Shown piece by piece: positions 1 to 5,745 of a stretch of 5,745 bases of DNA (positions within the stretch are counted from its first letter, which is position 1; the number at the start of each line of letters is the position of its first letter). The notes beneath the pieces are model-generated. The model did not search any database. It saw only the letters and a program-made list of their open reading frames with translations, and was not told where the DNA came from. This DNA comes from Burkholderiaceae bacterium (GTDB taxonomy: Bacteria; Pseudomonadota; Gammaproteobacteria; Burkholderiales; Burkholderiaceae_D). The DNA is taken from contig JAIELO010000383.1 in the NCBI GenBank assembly GCA_019752915.1, positions 1 to 5,745 on the forward strand, written 5' to 3'. Both the position numbers and the translations under genes were made by a program.

Positions 1-552
1 CTGCTTATCGCTGATTTGCTGCAATGGCGGCAACTGGGACAGCGCATTCAAACCCAGATCATCCAGAAACTGCTTGGTTGTCCCCAGCAGCGCAGGCCGG
101 CCCACCACATCGCGGTAGCCCACCACATCCACCCAGCCCCGGTCTTCCAGCATCTTGATGGTTTGCGAATTCACGGCCACACCGCGAATTTCTTCGATGT
201 CACCGCGCGTCACCGGCTGGCGGTAAGCAATAATGGCCAGCGTTTCCAGCGTTGCCCGCGTGTATTTAGGCGGTTTTTCCGGACTCAGACGGTCCAGATA
301 CAAACGCATTTCCGGACGGCTCTGGAAGCGCCAGCCAGTGGCCAGACTCACCACTTCGATCCCGCGTCCCGCCCAGTCCAGCCTTAATTCTTCCAGCAAA
401 TCCTTGATCGTATCCGCCCCGACACCGGGACCACGCGGCCGCCCCTGATCATCGAGCTCGACATACAGTTTCTTCAAACTGTGGATCGACAAAGGCTCGT
501 GGGCGCATAGCAAAGCGGTTTCGAGGACTCGTTTAGCCTCAGCTGTATCCAT
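1..552 (-). CDS. scpB: Segregation and condensation protein B (ScpB), 3' end cut by window edge
   Basis: ScpB is the winged-helix dimer subunit of the cytoplasmic SMC-ScpA-ScpB condensin, which compacts and segregates the chromosome; it binds the kleisin ScpA. I translated the minus strand from the ATG at 552: 184 codons stay open to base 1, and the C-terminus lies outside. The N-terminal winged helix (about residues 1-88) begins [17 protein letters not shown]. The second winged helix carries the family hallmarks: [20 protein letters not shown] (98-117), followed by DIEEIRGV (118-125) and [18 protein letters not shown] (151-168). The start is chosen because the N-terminus matches the family and no in-frame ATG precedes it nearby; the ribosome site is weak (AAGATAG just upstream). 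ScpA is not the upstream neighbour; glucokinase is, 332 nt away, so scpB probably has its own promoter. Family assignment is very secure. Confidence 0.95.
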   Translation of the reverse strand, partial: MDTAEAKRVLETALLCAHEPLSIHSLKKLYVELDDQGRPRGPGVGADTIKDLLEELRLDWAGRGIEVVSLATGWRFQSRPEMRLYLDRLSPEKPPKYTRATLETLAIIAYRQPVTRGDIEEIRGVAVNSQTIKMLEDRGWVDVVGYRDVVGRPALLGTTKQFLDDLGLNALSQLPPLQQISDKQ

Positions 553-565
553 AGCTATCTTGTGG

Positions 566-581
566 TTGCATTTTCATGCAA
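566..581 (-). promoter_or_regulatory. Perfect inverted repeat in the scpB leader (hairpin with GAAA loop)
   Basis: On the minus strand the sequence is TTGCAT-GAAA-ATGCAA: a perfect 6-bp stem closed by a GNRA-type tetraloop, ending 14 nt before the scpB start codon. It could be an mRNA hairpin affecting translation initiation or an operator for a dimeric regulator. The repeat itself is seen directly; any function is inference. Confidence 0.35.
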
Positions 582-730
582 GAAAGAAATCAATCACATT
601 CAGTGAGGCGGGGTAACGCTACGCTACCGGCTGGAATACTCGCTGAAGCTGTTTTTTCCGACACCCGGGGCTATGCGCCAGGTGGGACAGAGGGACATGC
701 CAGCAGTGGCCGAAGCCCTTGCCTGTCGCG

Positions 731-776
731 AAAAAGTGTCACCGAAACGTGATTTTCGGGCGAAAACCGACGTGAC
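731..776 (-). terminator. Possible weak terminator or stable hairpin downstream of glk
   Basis: On the minus strand, arms GGTTTTC and GAAAATC (768-762 and 757-751; one G-U pair) close a GCCC loop. The stem can be extended by pairing ACGT (773-770) with ACGT (750-747) around one bulged base. Alternatively GTCAC (776-772) pairs with GTGAC (742-738), which brings the stem to within 2 nt of a T5 run (735-731). It lies about 110 nt after the glk stop. The stem is AT-rich and interrupted, so termination is only a possibility. Confidence 0.3.
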
Positions 777-884
777 CAATGAAAGACCTTTCTTGCAGAT
801 TGGCGAATTGTACCTGATAAAACGCCGTTACGCGCATTACCCGACAGCGAAATATCACTGACGGCGTAGCACCGGCGGTTTTCC

Positions 885-1910
885 TCAGGCTGCCGCCAGC
901 TTTTCCGACAGGATAGCCGAAACACCAACAAAAGCCGGATATTCGGCAGTAATCACCCAGACCGGCACCTGTGCCAGATAGTTGCTGAAGCGACCTTTGG
1001 CTTCGAAGCGGGCGCGGAAGCCGGAGCGTTCGAAACGGGCGCCCAGCTTGGGAACAATCCCGCCACCAATATAGATACCGCCCTGCGCGCCGAGCGTAAT
1101 GGCCAGATTGGCCGCCACGGTTCCCAGCATGCAGCAGAATGCCTCGATGGTTTCGTCGCACAGGCTGCATTCACCAGCGAGCGCGCGGCGCGAAATTTCC
1201 GCAGCCGCCAGCGGTTCGGTCGGCAACGCGTGGTGATGCGCCAGTGCGCGGTAGATCAGCTCGATGCCCACGCCGGAAATCAGGCGCTCGGCAGAAACGT
1301 GTTCGAATTCAGTCCATGCGTATTGCAGAATCGCCACTTCCAGCGGATTGGCCGGTGCAAAGGTGACATGACCACCCTCGCTGAGCAGCGCGGTCCAGCC
1401 GTCTTTACCGGGAATCAGCCCCGAGACACCGAGCCCGGTACCAGCACCCACCAGCCCCAGCGGCGCAGCGGCGACGGCCACACCACCACCGACCTGCTGC
1501 TTCTGGGCTGCGGACAACTGCGGCAGCGAACGGGCCAGCGCGGTGAAGTCATTGACCACCACCAGCGTCTCGAAATTGACGGCGCGGCGCAGTGCTTCGA
1601 TGGAGAATTCCCAGTGGTGATTGGTCATGCGCACCAGATCGCCATTGACGGGATTGGCAATCGCAATGGCGCCGTGCCGGATCCCGGCGACACCGGCTGC
1701 GACCACGGCAGGCATGGCCAGATACGCGACCAGGGCGGCGGCCAGGGTCGGATAGGCAGCACACGCTAGCACTTCGATTGCTTCGATCTTGCCGCTGGCA
1801 GTTTCCAGTGCAAAGCGCGCATTGGTACCACCAATGTCCGCCAGCAGACGCGGGCCACCCGCGAGCGCGGAGGTCTGGGGAAAAGGCGTTTGTAGGGACT
1901 GAGCTGTCAT
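885..1910 (-). CDS. glk: Glucokinase, bacterial Glk family
   Basis: This cytoplasmic enzyme phosphorylates glucose to glucose-6-phosphate with ATP, feeding glycolysis or the Entner-Doudoroff and pentose phosphate routes. The 341-residue product has the Glk-family landmarks in order: phosphate-binding [12 protein letters not shown] (24-35); VVNDFTAL with N120 and catalytic D121; GAGTGLG (155-161); SEGGH with E178 and H181; [10 protein letters not shown] with E208 (the glucose-binding set by comparison with E. coli Glk); and [12 protein letters not shown] (277-288). E. coli Glk has 321 residues; here the N-terminus is about 16 residues longer before the core. The ATG at 1910 is preferred over an in-frame GTG at 2018, because that 36-codon extension has no family counterpart and would cover the operator-like palindrome. 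No clear Shine-Dalgarno precedes the ATG. It appears monocistronic, with a regulatory region upstream and no sugar-pathway gene adjacent in the window. Confidence 0.95.
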   Translation of the reverse strand: MTAQSLQTPFPQTSALAGGPRLLADIGGTNARFALETASGKIEAIEVLACAAYPTLAAALVAYLAMPAVVAAGVAGIRHGAIAIANPVNGDLVRMTNHHWEFSIEALRRAVNFETLVVVNDFTALARSLPQLSAAQKQQVGGGVAVAAAPLGLVGAGTGLGVSGLIPGKDGWTALLSEGGHVTFAPANPLEVAILQYAWTEFEHVSAERLISGVGIELIYRALAHHHALPTEPLAAAEISRRALAGECSLCDETIEAFCCMLGTVAANLAITLGAQGGIYIGGGIVPKLGARFERSGFRARFEAKGRFSNYLAQVPVWVITAEYPAFVGVSAILSEKLAAA

Positions 1911-1972
1911 GATCGATGAAAAAGAGTGGATTCTTAAGCATAAAGGATTTTGCCGCTCAGAGGCAAGCAAAC

Positions 1973-2000
1973 TTTGTAGTTTTAGTACACATAACGACAA
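1973..2000 (-). promoter_or_regulatory. Candidate sigma70-type promoter of glk
   Basis: On the minus strand, TTGTCG (2000-1995) and TACAAA (1978-1973) are 16 nt apart; each matches the -35 or -10 consensus at 4 of 6 positions. Transcription would begin near 1966, giving a leader of about 56 nt before the glk ATG. The -10 and spacer overlap the palindrome at 1975-1989, as expected for a repressor-controlled promoter. The hexamer matches are weak, so this is tentative. Confidence 0.35.
1975..1989. promoter_or_regulatory. HexR-like operator upstream of glk (proximal site)
   Basis: TGTAGTTTTAGTACA is a near-perfect palindrome with TGTA/TACA ends and a T-rich centre. It agrees at 14 of 15 positions with the HexR consensus as I recall it, TGTARTWWWAYTACA. 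HexR is an RpiR-family regulator of central sugar catabolism in gamma- and betaproteobacteria that responds to KDPG, and glk is a known type of HexR target. The site lies 65-79 nt upstream of the glk ATG and overlaps the candidate -10. The sequence is seen; the regulator is inferred. Confidence 0.5.
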
Positions 2001-2036
2001 AGTGCCGTATAAAACCACGATCCGGAATATTTTTTA

Positions 2037-2051
2037 CGTAGTATGACTACG
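2037..2051. promoter_or_regulatory. Second HexR-like palindrome upstream of glk (distal site)
   Basis: CGTAGT-ATG-ACTACG is a perfect 6-bp inverted repeat sharing the GTAGT/ACTAC half-sites of the proximal operator. It differs from the recalled HexR consensus at both ends and at one central base (12 of 15). Its centre is 62 bp from that of the proximal site, close to six helical turns, so both would face the same side of the DNA. An intrinsic terminator is unlikely, since no T-run follows it on the minus strand (A-run instead). Confidence 0.35.
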
Positions 2052-2124
2052 ACTGCAAGGATGGCGCGGCGCACCGGAACAGCCGCTGGCGCAGCTACGC
2101 GGCGGGCAGACCGGGAAAGGTAGG

Positions 2125-2162
2125 AAAAACTGCCGGCAAGGCCGCACAGTGCGGCGGCCAGC
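2125..2162 (-). terminator. Probable Rho-independent terminator after the dedA-rhodanese gene
   Basis: On the minus strand, outer arms GCTGGC (2162-2157) and GCCGGC (2137-2132) pair with one G-U. They enclose an inner stem CCGCA-CTG-TGCGG (2154-2142), and TTTTT (2129-2125) follows after two bases. The stem is GC-rich with a small internal loop. It lies about 74 nt past the dedA stop and before the glk promoter, exactly where the importer operon should end. Confidence 0.6.
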
Positions 2163-2189
2163 GCTAGCCTCGTGGCATGGGAAGGGGAT

Positions 2190-2215
2190 GCGGTGCTGCA
2201 CCGCGGGCAGCCCGC
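2190..2215. repeat. Two adjoining perfect hairpins in the 3' region after dedA
   Basis: On the plus strand, GCGGTG-CTG-CACCGC (2190-2204) and GCGGG-CAG-CCCGC (2203-2215) are perfect GC-rich inverted repeats that share two bases. They begin about 20 nt beyond the dedA stop codon. Neither is followed by a T-run in either direction, so they are not terminators on their own. They may stabilise the mRNA end or assist the terminator further on. Confidence 0.5.
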
Positions 2216-2235
2216 CGGGACTAACTGCGACTGCC

Positions 2236-3192
2236 TTAGTGTGCCACCGCACTGGCAGCGTCATCGGCTACAGCGGGCGCGCCGAAGGCGGCCTTCCATG
2301 CTTCCAGCCCACCATGCAACGGGCGGGCTCGCGTGTAGCCATGACTGATCAGATGCTTGGCCACCTGCGCGGCCGTGACATCGTTGGGGCAGCTGCAATA
2401 GACGATGATGGGATGATTCTTATCCAGTGCGGCCAGCTCGGGGATGGGCGCGCCGCCACTGTAGGTGAGTGCGCCGGGCACGGCCGGGTCGAGCATTTGC
2501 GCCGTCACGCTGCGGGCATCGACCAGCACCGGCTGATGCCCCTGCGCCAGCAGCTCGCGCAACTCGTCAATACTGAGGCGCTCGATGTCGACGGTCTTGC
2601 GGAAGCGCTTGCGCTCCACATACTTATAGACGATGAACAACAGCAGCAAGCCACCCAGCACCATCAGCGCGGTCGAGCCCATGGTATTGAGGATATCGAG
2701 CACCTGATCGATCTGGGTATGGAACACGGCGCCCAGTGCAATCCCGGTGCCACTCCACAGCAAGCCACCGGCCACGCTGAAGATCAGGAAGGTCGCATTC
2801 GAGGTGCCCAGCGCACCGGCCAGCGGCGGCGCAATGGTATTAAAGCCGGGGATGAACTTGGCCACTACCAGCGCTTTCGGGCCCCAGCGATTGAAATTAT
2901 CTTCGGTCTGGCTGACGCAGTAATCGGGCGACAGCGAAATCTGGCACAGCAGGCGCAGGATGCGCTTGCCGAAATAGCGGCCGGTACGGAACCAGAAATA
3001 GTCGCTGATCAGGCAGGCCAGCAGACTCACGGCCAGCGCAGCAGGCCAGCTGATGCTGCCATCGACGGCGAAAGCACCGGCCACGATGAGAATCGGGAAC
3101 GCCGGTATCGGCAGGCCGATCTGCTCGACCAGTACCACGCCGAACACAATCAGCACGCCGTATTCCTGCAATAGAAGTATGAGATTTGCCAT
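2236..3192 (-). CDS. DedA (VTT) family membrane protein fused to a C-terminal rhodanese domain
   Basis: The 318-residue inner-membrane protein has two parts. Residues 1-195 are a DedA/VTT domain: VEQIGLPIPAFP (22-33) with the conserved Glu23; SDYFWFRTGRYFGKRI (63-78); the re-entrant-loop-like motif KFIPGFNTIAPPLAG (112-126); and hydrophobic segments near 5-22, 33-62, 130-155 and 172-190. DedA proteins support membrane homeostasis, including undecaprenyl-phosphate or phospholipid handling and proton-motive-force maintenance. After a basic stretch (YVERKRFRK, 191-199), residues 205-302 form a rhodanese domain: LVDARS (223-228), VYCSCPND with the expected persulfide Cys266 plus a second Cys268, and LHGGLEAWK (292-300). 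The rhodanese follows the basic stretch and is probably cytoplasmic. Such fusions are known and are often annotated DedA/GlpE-like; the physiological substrate is unknown. The ATG at 3192 lies 4 nt after the preceding ATPase stop, with AGG just before it, suggesting translational coupling. The last 16 residues are an Ala-rich tail. Confidence 0.9.
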   Translation of the reverse strand: MANLILLLQEYGVLIVFGVVLVEQIGLPIPAFPILIVAGAFAVDGSISWPAALAVSLLACLISDYFWFRTGRYFGKRILRLLCQISLSPDYCVSQTEDNFNRWGPKALVVAKFIPGFNTIAPPLAGALGTSNATFLIFSVAGGLLWSGTGIALGAVFHTQIDQVLDILNTMGSTALMVLGGLLLLFIVYKYVERKRFRKTVDIERLSIDELRELLAQGHQPVLVDARSVTAQMLDPAVPGALTYSGGAPIPELAALDKNHPIIVYCSCPNDVTAAQVAKHLISHGYTRARPLHGGLEAWKAAFGAPAVADDAASAVAH

Positions 3193-3196
3193 GCGC

Positions 3197-4963
3197 CTAT
3201 CTTAGCGTAATTTCTGCAGCATCGCCGGCCAGCCCCACGTCGCGCCCGTCGTCGCGGCGGTGCTGGTGGCCGGGGATGGCCGCCAGTAGCGCGCGCGTGT
3301 AAGGGTGCTGTGGCTGCTGATACAGGCGGCTGGCCTCGGCCATTTCCACCACCCTGCCCTGCTGCAGCACCATCACCCGATCGGCCATATGCTGCACCAC
3401 CGCCAGATCATGCGAGATGAACAGATACGACAGCCCCAGTTCATCCTGTAAGTCTTTGAGCAGATTCAGCACCTGCGCCTGCACCGAGACATCGAGCGCC
3501 GAGACGGATTCGTCGCACACCAGAATTTCCGGCTGCATAGTCAGGCAGCGGGCAATCGCAATGCGCTGCCGCTGGCCACCGGAAAACTCGTGCGGGTAAC
3601 GCTGCATGGCCGAAGCGGGCAAGCCGACCTTGTCCAGCCAGCCCAGCGCCAGCCGCTGTCGGGCCGCAGCATCGGCACCGATGCCGTGGATGCGCATCGG
3701 CTCCAGCAGAATCTGGGCAACCGTGAAGCGTGGATTCAACGCCGCGTACGGGTTCTGGAACACGATCTGGATGCGCCGCTTGTAGGCCTGAAAGGCGCGC
3801 GGCGTCATCGCCAGCAGATCGCGTCCCTCGAACTGCACGCTGCCACTGCTCGCTTCCAGCAAACGCAGCAGCATCATGCCCAGCGTGCTTTTGCCGCTGC
3901 CCGATTCGCCCACGATGCCCAGCGTTTCACCGCGCGCCAGCGTGAACGATACCTGCTGCAGCGCGTGGAACGGGCGGCTGCGCCACCAGCCGTCACGAAC
4001 CAGGTACTGCTTGCTCAGGTTCTCCACCACCAGCAGCGGCGGCGCCGCCCCATCGAAGCGCGGCGCGCACACATGCTCCGGCTGCATCGGGGCTTGCGCT
4101 GGCACTGCCAGCGGCGCGCGCGGCGCAGCGTCGCCGATCACCGGCAAGCGCCGCAATTGCTGCCCCAGCACGGGACGACAGCGCAGCAGCGCTTGTGTGT
4201 AGGCATCCTGCGGCTGCTGCAGCACGGCGGCCACCGGCCCTGTTTCGCGAATCACCCCGTGGCGCATCACCACCACCGTATCGGCCAACTGGCTCACCAG
4301 CCCCAGATCGTGGGTAATGAACAGCACGGCCATGGAGCGGCGCTGCTGCAGACTGCGTAGCAGCTCGATAATCTGCTGCTGGATCGTCACATCGAGCGCC
4401 GTGGTCGGTTCGTCGGCAATCAGCAACCGTGGTTCGCAGGCGATCGCCATGGCGATCATCACGCGCTGCTGCTGGCCACCGGATAGCTGGCTGGGATAGT
4501 GATCGATCTTGCTGGCCGCATCGGCGATGCCGACCTCGTCCAGCAAGGCCAGCGTACGCTGGCGCGCCTGCGCCCGCCCCATGCCCAGATGCAGCCGCAG
4601 CACTTCACTGATCTGGGCACCGACGCTCAGCACCGGATTCAGCGACGACATCGGGTCCTGGAATATCATCGCGATCTGCCGTCCGCACAGGGCGCGCCGC
4701 GCTGTGCTATCGAGCGCCAGCAATTCGCGACCATCAAAGCGGATGCTGCTGCCGGGCGCCACCACACTGCTGGCGGCCGGCAGCAAGCCCATCACTGCCA
4801 GCGCGCTGACGGACTTACCGCTGCCAGACTCTCCCACCAGCGCCACCGTGCCATGCTGCGGCACACTGAAACTGACCTCGTGCAGCACCTCCACCATGCG
4901 CTGCCCATCGGCACGGAAGCTGACGCGCAGCTGGCTAATTTCCAGTAACGGCGTGGCGCTCAA
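3197..4963 (-). CDS. Peptide-type ABC importer ATPase with two fused nucleotide-binding domains (YejF/GsiA-like)
   Basis: This protein hydrolyses ATP to drive uptake through an Opp/Dpp-type permease pair at the inner membrane. The 588-residue chain holds two complete domains. Domain 1: Walker A GESGSGKS (44-51), Q-loop Gln102, signature LSGGQ (160-164), Walker B LLIADE ending at Glu185, switch His218. Domain 2: Walker A GESGSGKS (352-359), Gln403, FSGGQ (460-464), ILVCDE ending at Glu485, His518. Each is followed by the Opp-type C-terminal motif (AYTQALL, PYTRALL). E. coli YejF is fused in the same way at 529 residues; here the linker (about 262-308) and the charged C-terminal tail are longer. 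I chose the TTG start at 4963: it overlaps the permease stop as TTGA, GAAGGTGA precedes it at suitable spacing, and the protein then begins directly before the first strand ([11 protein letters not shown]). The longer frame to 5065 only reads through the permease gene. Substrate (oligopeptide, microcin C-like peptide or glutathione) cannot be told. Confidence 0.9.
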   Translation of the reverse strand: MSATPLLEISQLRVSFRADGQRMVEVLHEVSFSVPQHGTVALVGESGSGKSVSALAVMGLLPAASSVVAPGSSIRFDGRELLALDSTARRALCGRQIAMIFQDPMSSLNPVLSVGAQISEVLRLHLGMGRAQARQRTLALLDEVGIADAASKIDHYPSQLSGGQQQRVMIAMAIACEPRLLIADEPTTALDVTIQQQIIELLRSLQQRRSMAVLFITHDLGLVSQLADTVVVMRHGVIRETGPVAAVLQQPQDAYTQALLRCRPVLGQQLRRLPVIGDAAPRAPLAVPAQAPMQPEHVCAPRFDGAAPPLLVVENLSKQYLVRDGWWRSRPFHALQQVSFTLARGETLGIVGESGSGKSTLGMMLLRLLEASSGSVQFEGRDLLAMTPRAFQAYKRRIQIVFQNPYAALNPRFTVAQILLEPMRIHGIGADAAARQRLALGWLDKVGLPASAMQRYPHEFSGGQRQRIAIARCLTMQPEILVCDESVSALDVSVQAQVLNLLKDLQDELGLSYLFISHDLAVVQHMADRVMVLQQGRVVEMAEASRLYQQPQHPYTRALLAAIPGHQHRRDDGRDVGLAGDAAEITLR

Positions 4964-5745
4964 AATGTCACCTTCGGGTCGAGCGCATCGCGCAGTGCAT
5001 CGGTCAGCAGGGAAAACGCGGTCACCAGCAGCGCCATGGCCATGGCCGCCGCCGTCAATTGCCACCAGCGCCCCAGTATCAGTTCATTCTGCGCTTCGTT
5101 GAGCATGCTACCCCACGACACCACGCCAACCGGCACGCCAAAGCCGAGGAAACTCAGCACCACCTCCGCCTTGATGAAGCCCACCACCAGTATCGACAGC
5201 TGCACCAGCGCGACATGGCTGACATTGGGGAAGATATGCACGAACATCTTGCGCCAGTGACTGGCACCAATCGCATCGGCAGCCAGCACATATTCGCGCC
5301 CCTTGTGTTTCAGGTATTCAGCGCGGATCAGCCGGTAGGGACCTGTCCAGCCGGTCAGGCCGAGAATCAGCACGATGGTCAGCACGCCTTTCTGCTGCAG
5401 CACGGCGGCCACCGCCAGAATCAGCAACACCGACGGAATCGCCGTAAAAATATTGTAGAGGCCATTCAGCAGCGCATCGACCACCCCGCCCCAGTACCCG
5501 GCCAGCGCACCGAGCAGCGTGCCCAGCGCCACTGCCAGCAAAGCAGCCACCAGTCCCACCACGATCGAGGTTTCACCACCCTTGATGGTTTTTTTCAGCA
5601 CATCATGGCCCCATTTGTCGGCGCCGAACGGCAGAGTGGCCAGCCGCTCGGTGCGGTTCGCAGCGTTGCCGGACGGCGCCCCCGTACCCTGCAATGCCGC
5701 CAGTTCCGCCGCCAGCGGATCGGTGACGCCATACATCGGCAGCAC
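4960..5745 (-). CDS. Peptide ABC importer permease (DppC/OppC/YejE-like), 5' end cut by window edge
   Basis: This is one of two inner-membrane subunits forming the channel of a peptide-type ABC importer. The visible 261 residues are the C-terminal part; the frame is open to the edge, and homologues run to roughly 300-340 residues, so the N-terminal cytoplasmic tail and first membrane helix are missing. The first visible codon is GTG but need not be the start. The periplasmic loop carries PFGADKWGHDVLKKTIKGG (39-57), the counterpart of the usual GTDxxGRDVL. Membrane helices follow at about 60-86, 94-117, 121-140, 178-202 and 229-250. The EAA loop that docks on the ATPase is clear: EYVLAADAIGASH (151-163) and HIFPN (170-174). 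SFLGFGVP (198-205) and the C-terminal DALRDALDPK (249-258) are typical of the OppC/YejE side. It overlaps the start of the fused ATPase gene, which supports one complex. The partner permease and binding protein probably lie to the right, outside the window. Confidence 0.9.
   Translation of the reverse strand: MLPMYGVTDPLAAELAALQGTGAPSGNAANRTERLATLPFGADKWGHDVLKKTIKGGETSIVVGLVAALLAVALGTLLGALAGYWGGVVDALLNGLYNIFTAIPSVLLILAVAAVLQQKGVLTIVLILGLTGWTGPYRLIRAEYLKHKGREYVLAADAIGASHWRKMFVHIFPNVSHVALVQLSILVVGFIKAEVVLSFLGFGVPVGVVSWGSMLNEAQNELILGRWWQLTAAAMAMALLVTAFSLLTDALRDALDPKVTF
4961..4976 (-). promoter_or_regulatory. Ribosome binding site and TTG start of the fused ATPase gene
   Basis: On the minus strand, GAAGGTGA lies about 5 nt before TTG (4963-4961), whose last two bases begin the permease stop TGA (4962-4960). 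The good Shine-Dalgarno match and the TTGA overlap decide this start over the upstream in-frame ATG at 5065, which lies deep in the permease gene. The next in-frame ATG (residue 23, MVEVLHE) would remove the first strand of domain 1. Confidence 0.7.

Larger units (their letters stand above)
553..884. other. 332-nt gap between glk and scpB with no convincing gene
   Basis: No frame here gives a protein I recognise or one with a believable start and ribosome site. The open frames on both strands have anomalous, arginine-rich composition or are out-of-frame extensions of the glk region. Contents I can see: the imperfect hairpin at 731-776 downstream of glk; a short palindrome GAAAG-AC-CTTTC at 781-792; a TACAAT hexamer on the minus strand (812-807), resembling a -10 box but lacking a good -35; an imperfect GGTA...TACC repeat near 612-628; and the scpB-leader hairpin at 566-581. 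The scpB promoter should lie in this stretch, but I cannot place it with confidence. Confidence 0.6.
1911..2235. other. 325-nt gap between the dedA-rhodanese gene and glk
   Basis: No gene is supported here. From right to left it holds two adjoining GC-rich hairpins (2215-2190), a probable terminator (2162-2125), a GC-rich stretch without evident signals (about 2120-2052), the distal palindrome (2051-2037), the candidate glk promoter with the proximal palindrome (2000-1973), and the glk leader. AT content rises sharply between about 2040 and 1911, typical of a promoter region. Confidence 0.7.

Noticed and set aside
16..448. Plus-strand open frames near the left edge
   Set aside because: They are antisense to scpB, whose translation gives unmistakable ScpB motifs through to base 1.
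591..606. TCAC/GTGA sequences upstream of scpB as a CRP site
   Set aside because: The half-sites are in the wrong orientation and spacing for TGTGA-N6-TCACA.
671..931. 86-codon minus-strand frame in the glk-scpB gap
   Set aside because: It starts inside glk in another frame, has no ribosome site, is Arg/Ser-rich and matches no family I know.
1911..2018. 36-codon N-terminal extension of glucokinase from an in-frame GTG
   Set aside because: It has no counterpart in Glk proteins, would place the operator-like palindrome inside coding sequence, and an ATG at 1910 already gives a slightly long but complete enzyme.
2037..2051. Distal palindrome as a terminator for the upstream operon
   Set aside because: On the minus strand it is followed by A residues rather than a T-run, and a better terminator lies at 2125-2162.
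2149..3174. 341-codon open frame on the plus strand opposite the dedA-rhodanese gene
   Set aside because: It lies entirely antisense to a well-supported gene, has the Arg/Gln/His-rich composition of a GC-rich frame shadow, shows no recognisable domain and contradicts the clear DedA and rhodanese motifs on the other strand.
3500..4490. Long near-repeats in the ATPase gene (around 3480-3600 and 4380-4500)
   Set aside because: They encode the matching signature and Walker B regions of the two nucleotide-binding domains; this is the expected internal homology of a fused ABC ATPase, not a DNA repeat element.
3590..4948. Long plus-strand open frames opposite the ABC ATPase (for example 3590-4360 and 4499-5102)
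   Set aside because: Gln/His/Arg-rich shadows of a high-GC gene. They mirror each other at the two nucleotide-binding domains because the domains are homologous; they are not a duplicated antisense gene.

Overview
The window is GC-rich, tightly packed chromosomal DNA in which every supportable gene lies on the minus strand. The protein types suggest a betaproteobacterium, possibly Neisseriales: a proteobacterial Glk-type glucokinase, a DedA-rhodanese fusion, a YejEF/Opp-type peptide importer and ScpB. That placement is inference from protein style only; no rRNA or other phylogenetic marker is present.

Layout in transcription order (right to left). (1) 5745-4960: C-terminal part of an inner-membrane permease of a peptide-type ABC importer, cut by the window edge. 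(2) 4963-3197: its ATPase, with two complete nucleotide-binding domains fused in one chain. It most likely starts at a TTG overlapping the permease stop (TTGA). (3) 3192-2236: a DedA/VTT membrane protein with a C-terminal rhodanese domain, starting only 4 nt after the ATPase stop. These three genes look like one transcription unit, closed by a probable intrinsic terminator at 2162-2125. (4) A regulatory gap at 2235-1911 with two HexR-like palindromes, then glucokinase at 1910-885. (5) A 332-nt gap without a convincing gene, holding imperfect hairpins. (6) 552-1: the first 184 codons of the chromosome segregation protein ScpB, running off the left edge.

Two functional themes are visible. The right half is a peptide-import operon whose last gene encodes a membrane-anchored sulfurtransferase-like protein. 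The left half is housekeeping: glucose phosphorylation, probably controlled by a sugar-catabolism regulator, and chromosome condensation. I found no mobile element, CRISPR array, tRNA or rRNA, and no clear sign of a new multi-gene system. The points most worth a second look are the paired palindromes upstream of glk and the coupling of the DedA-rhodanese gene to the importer.
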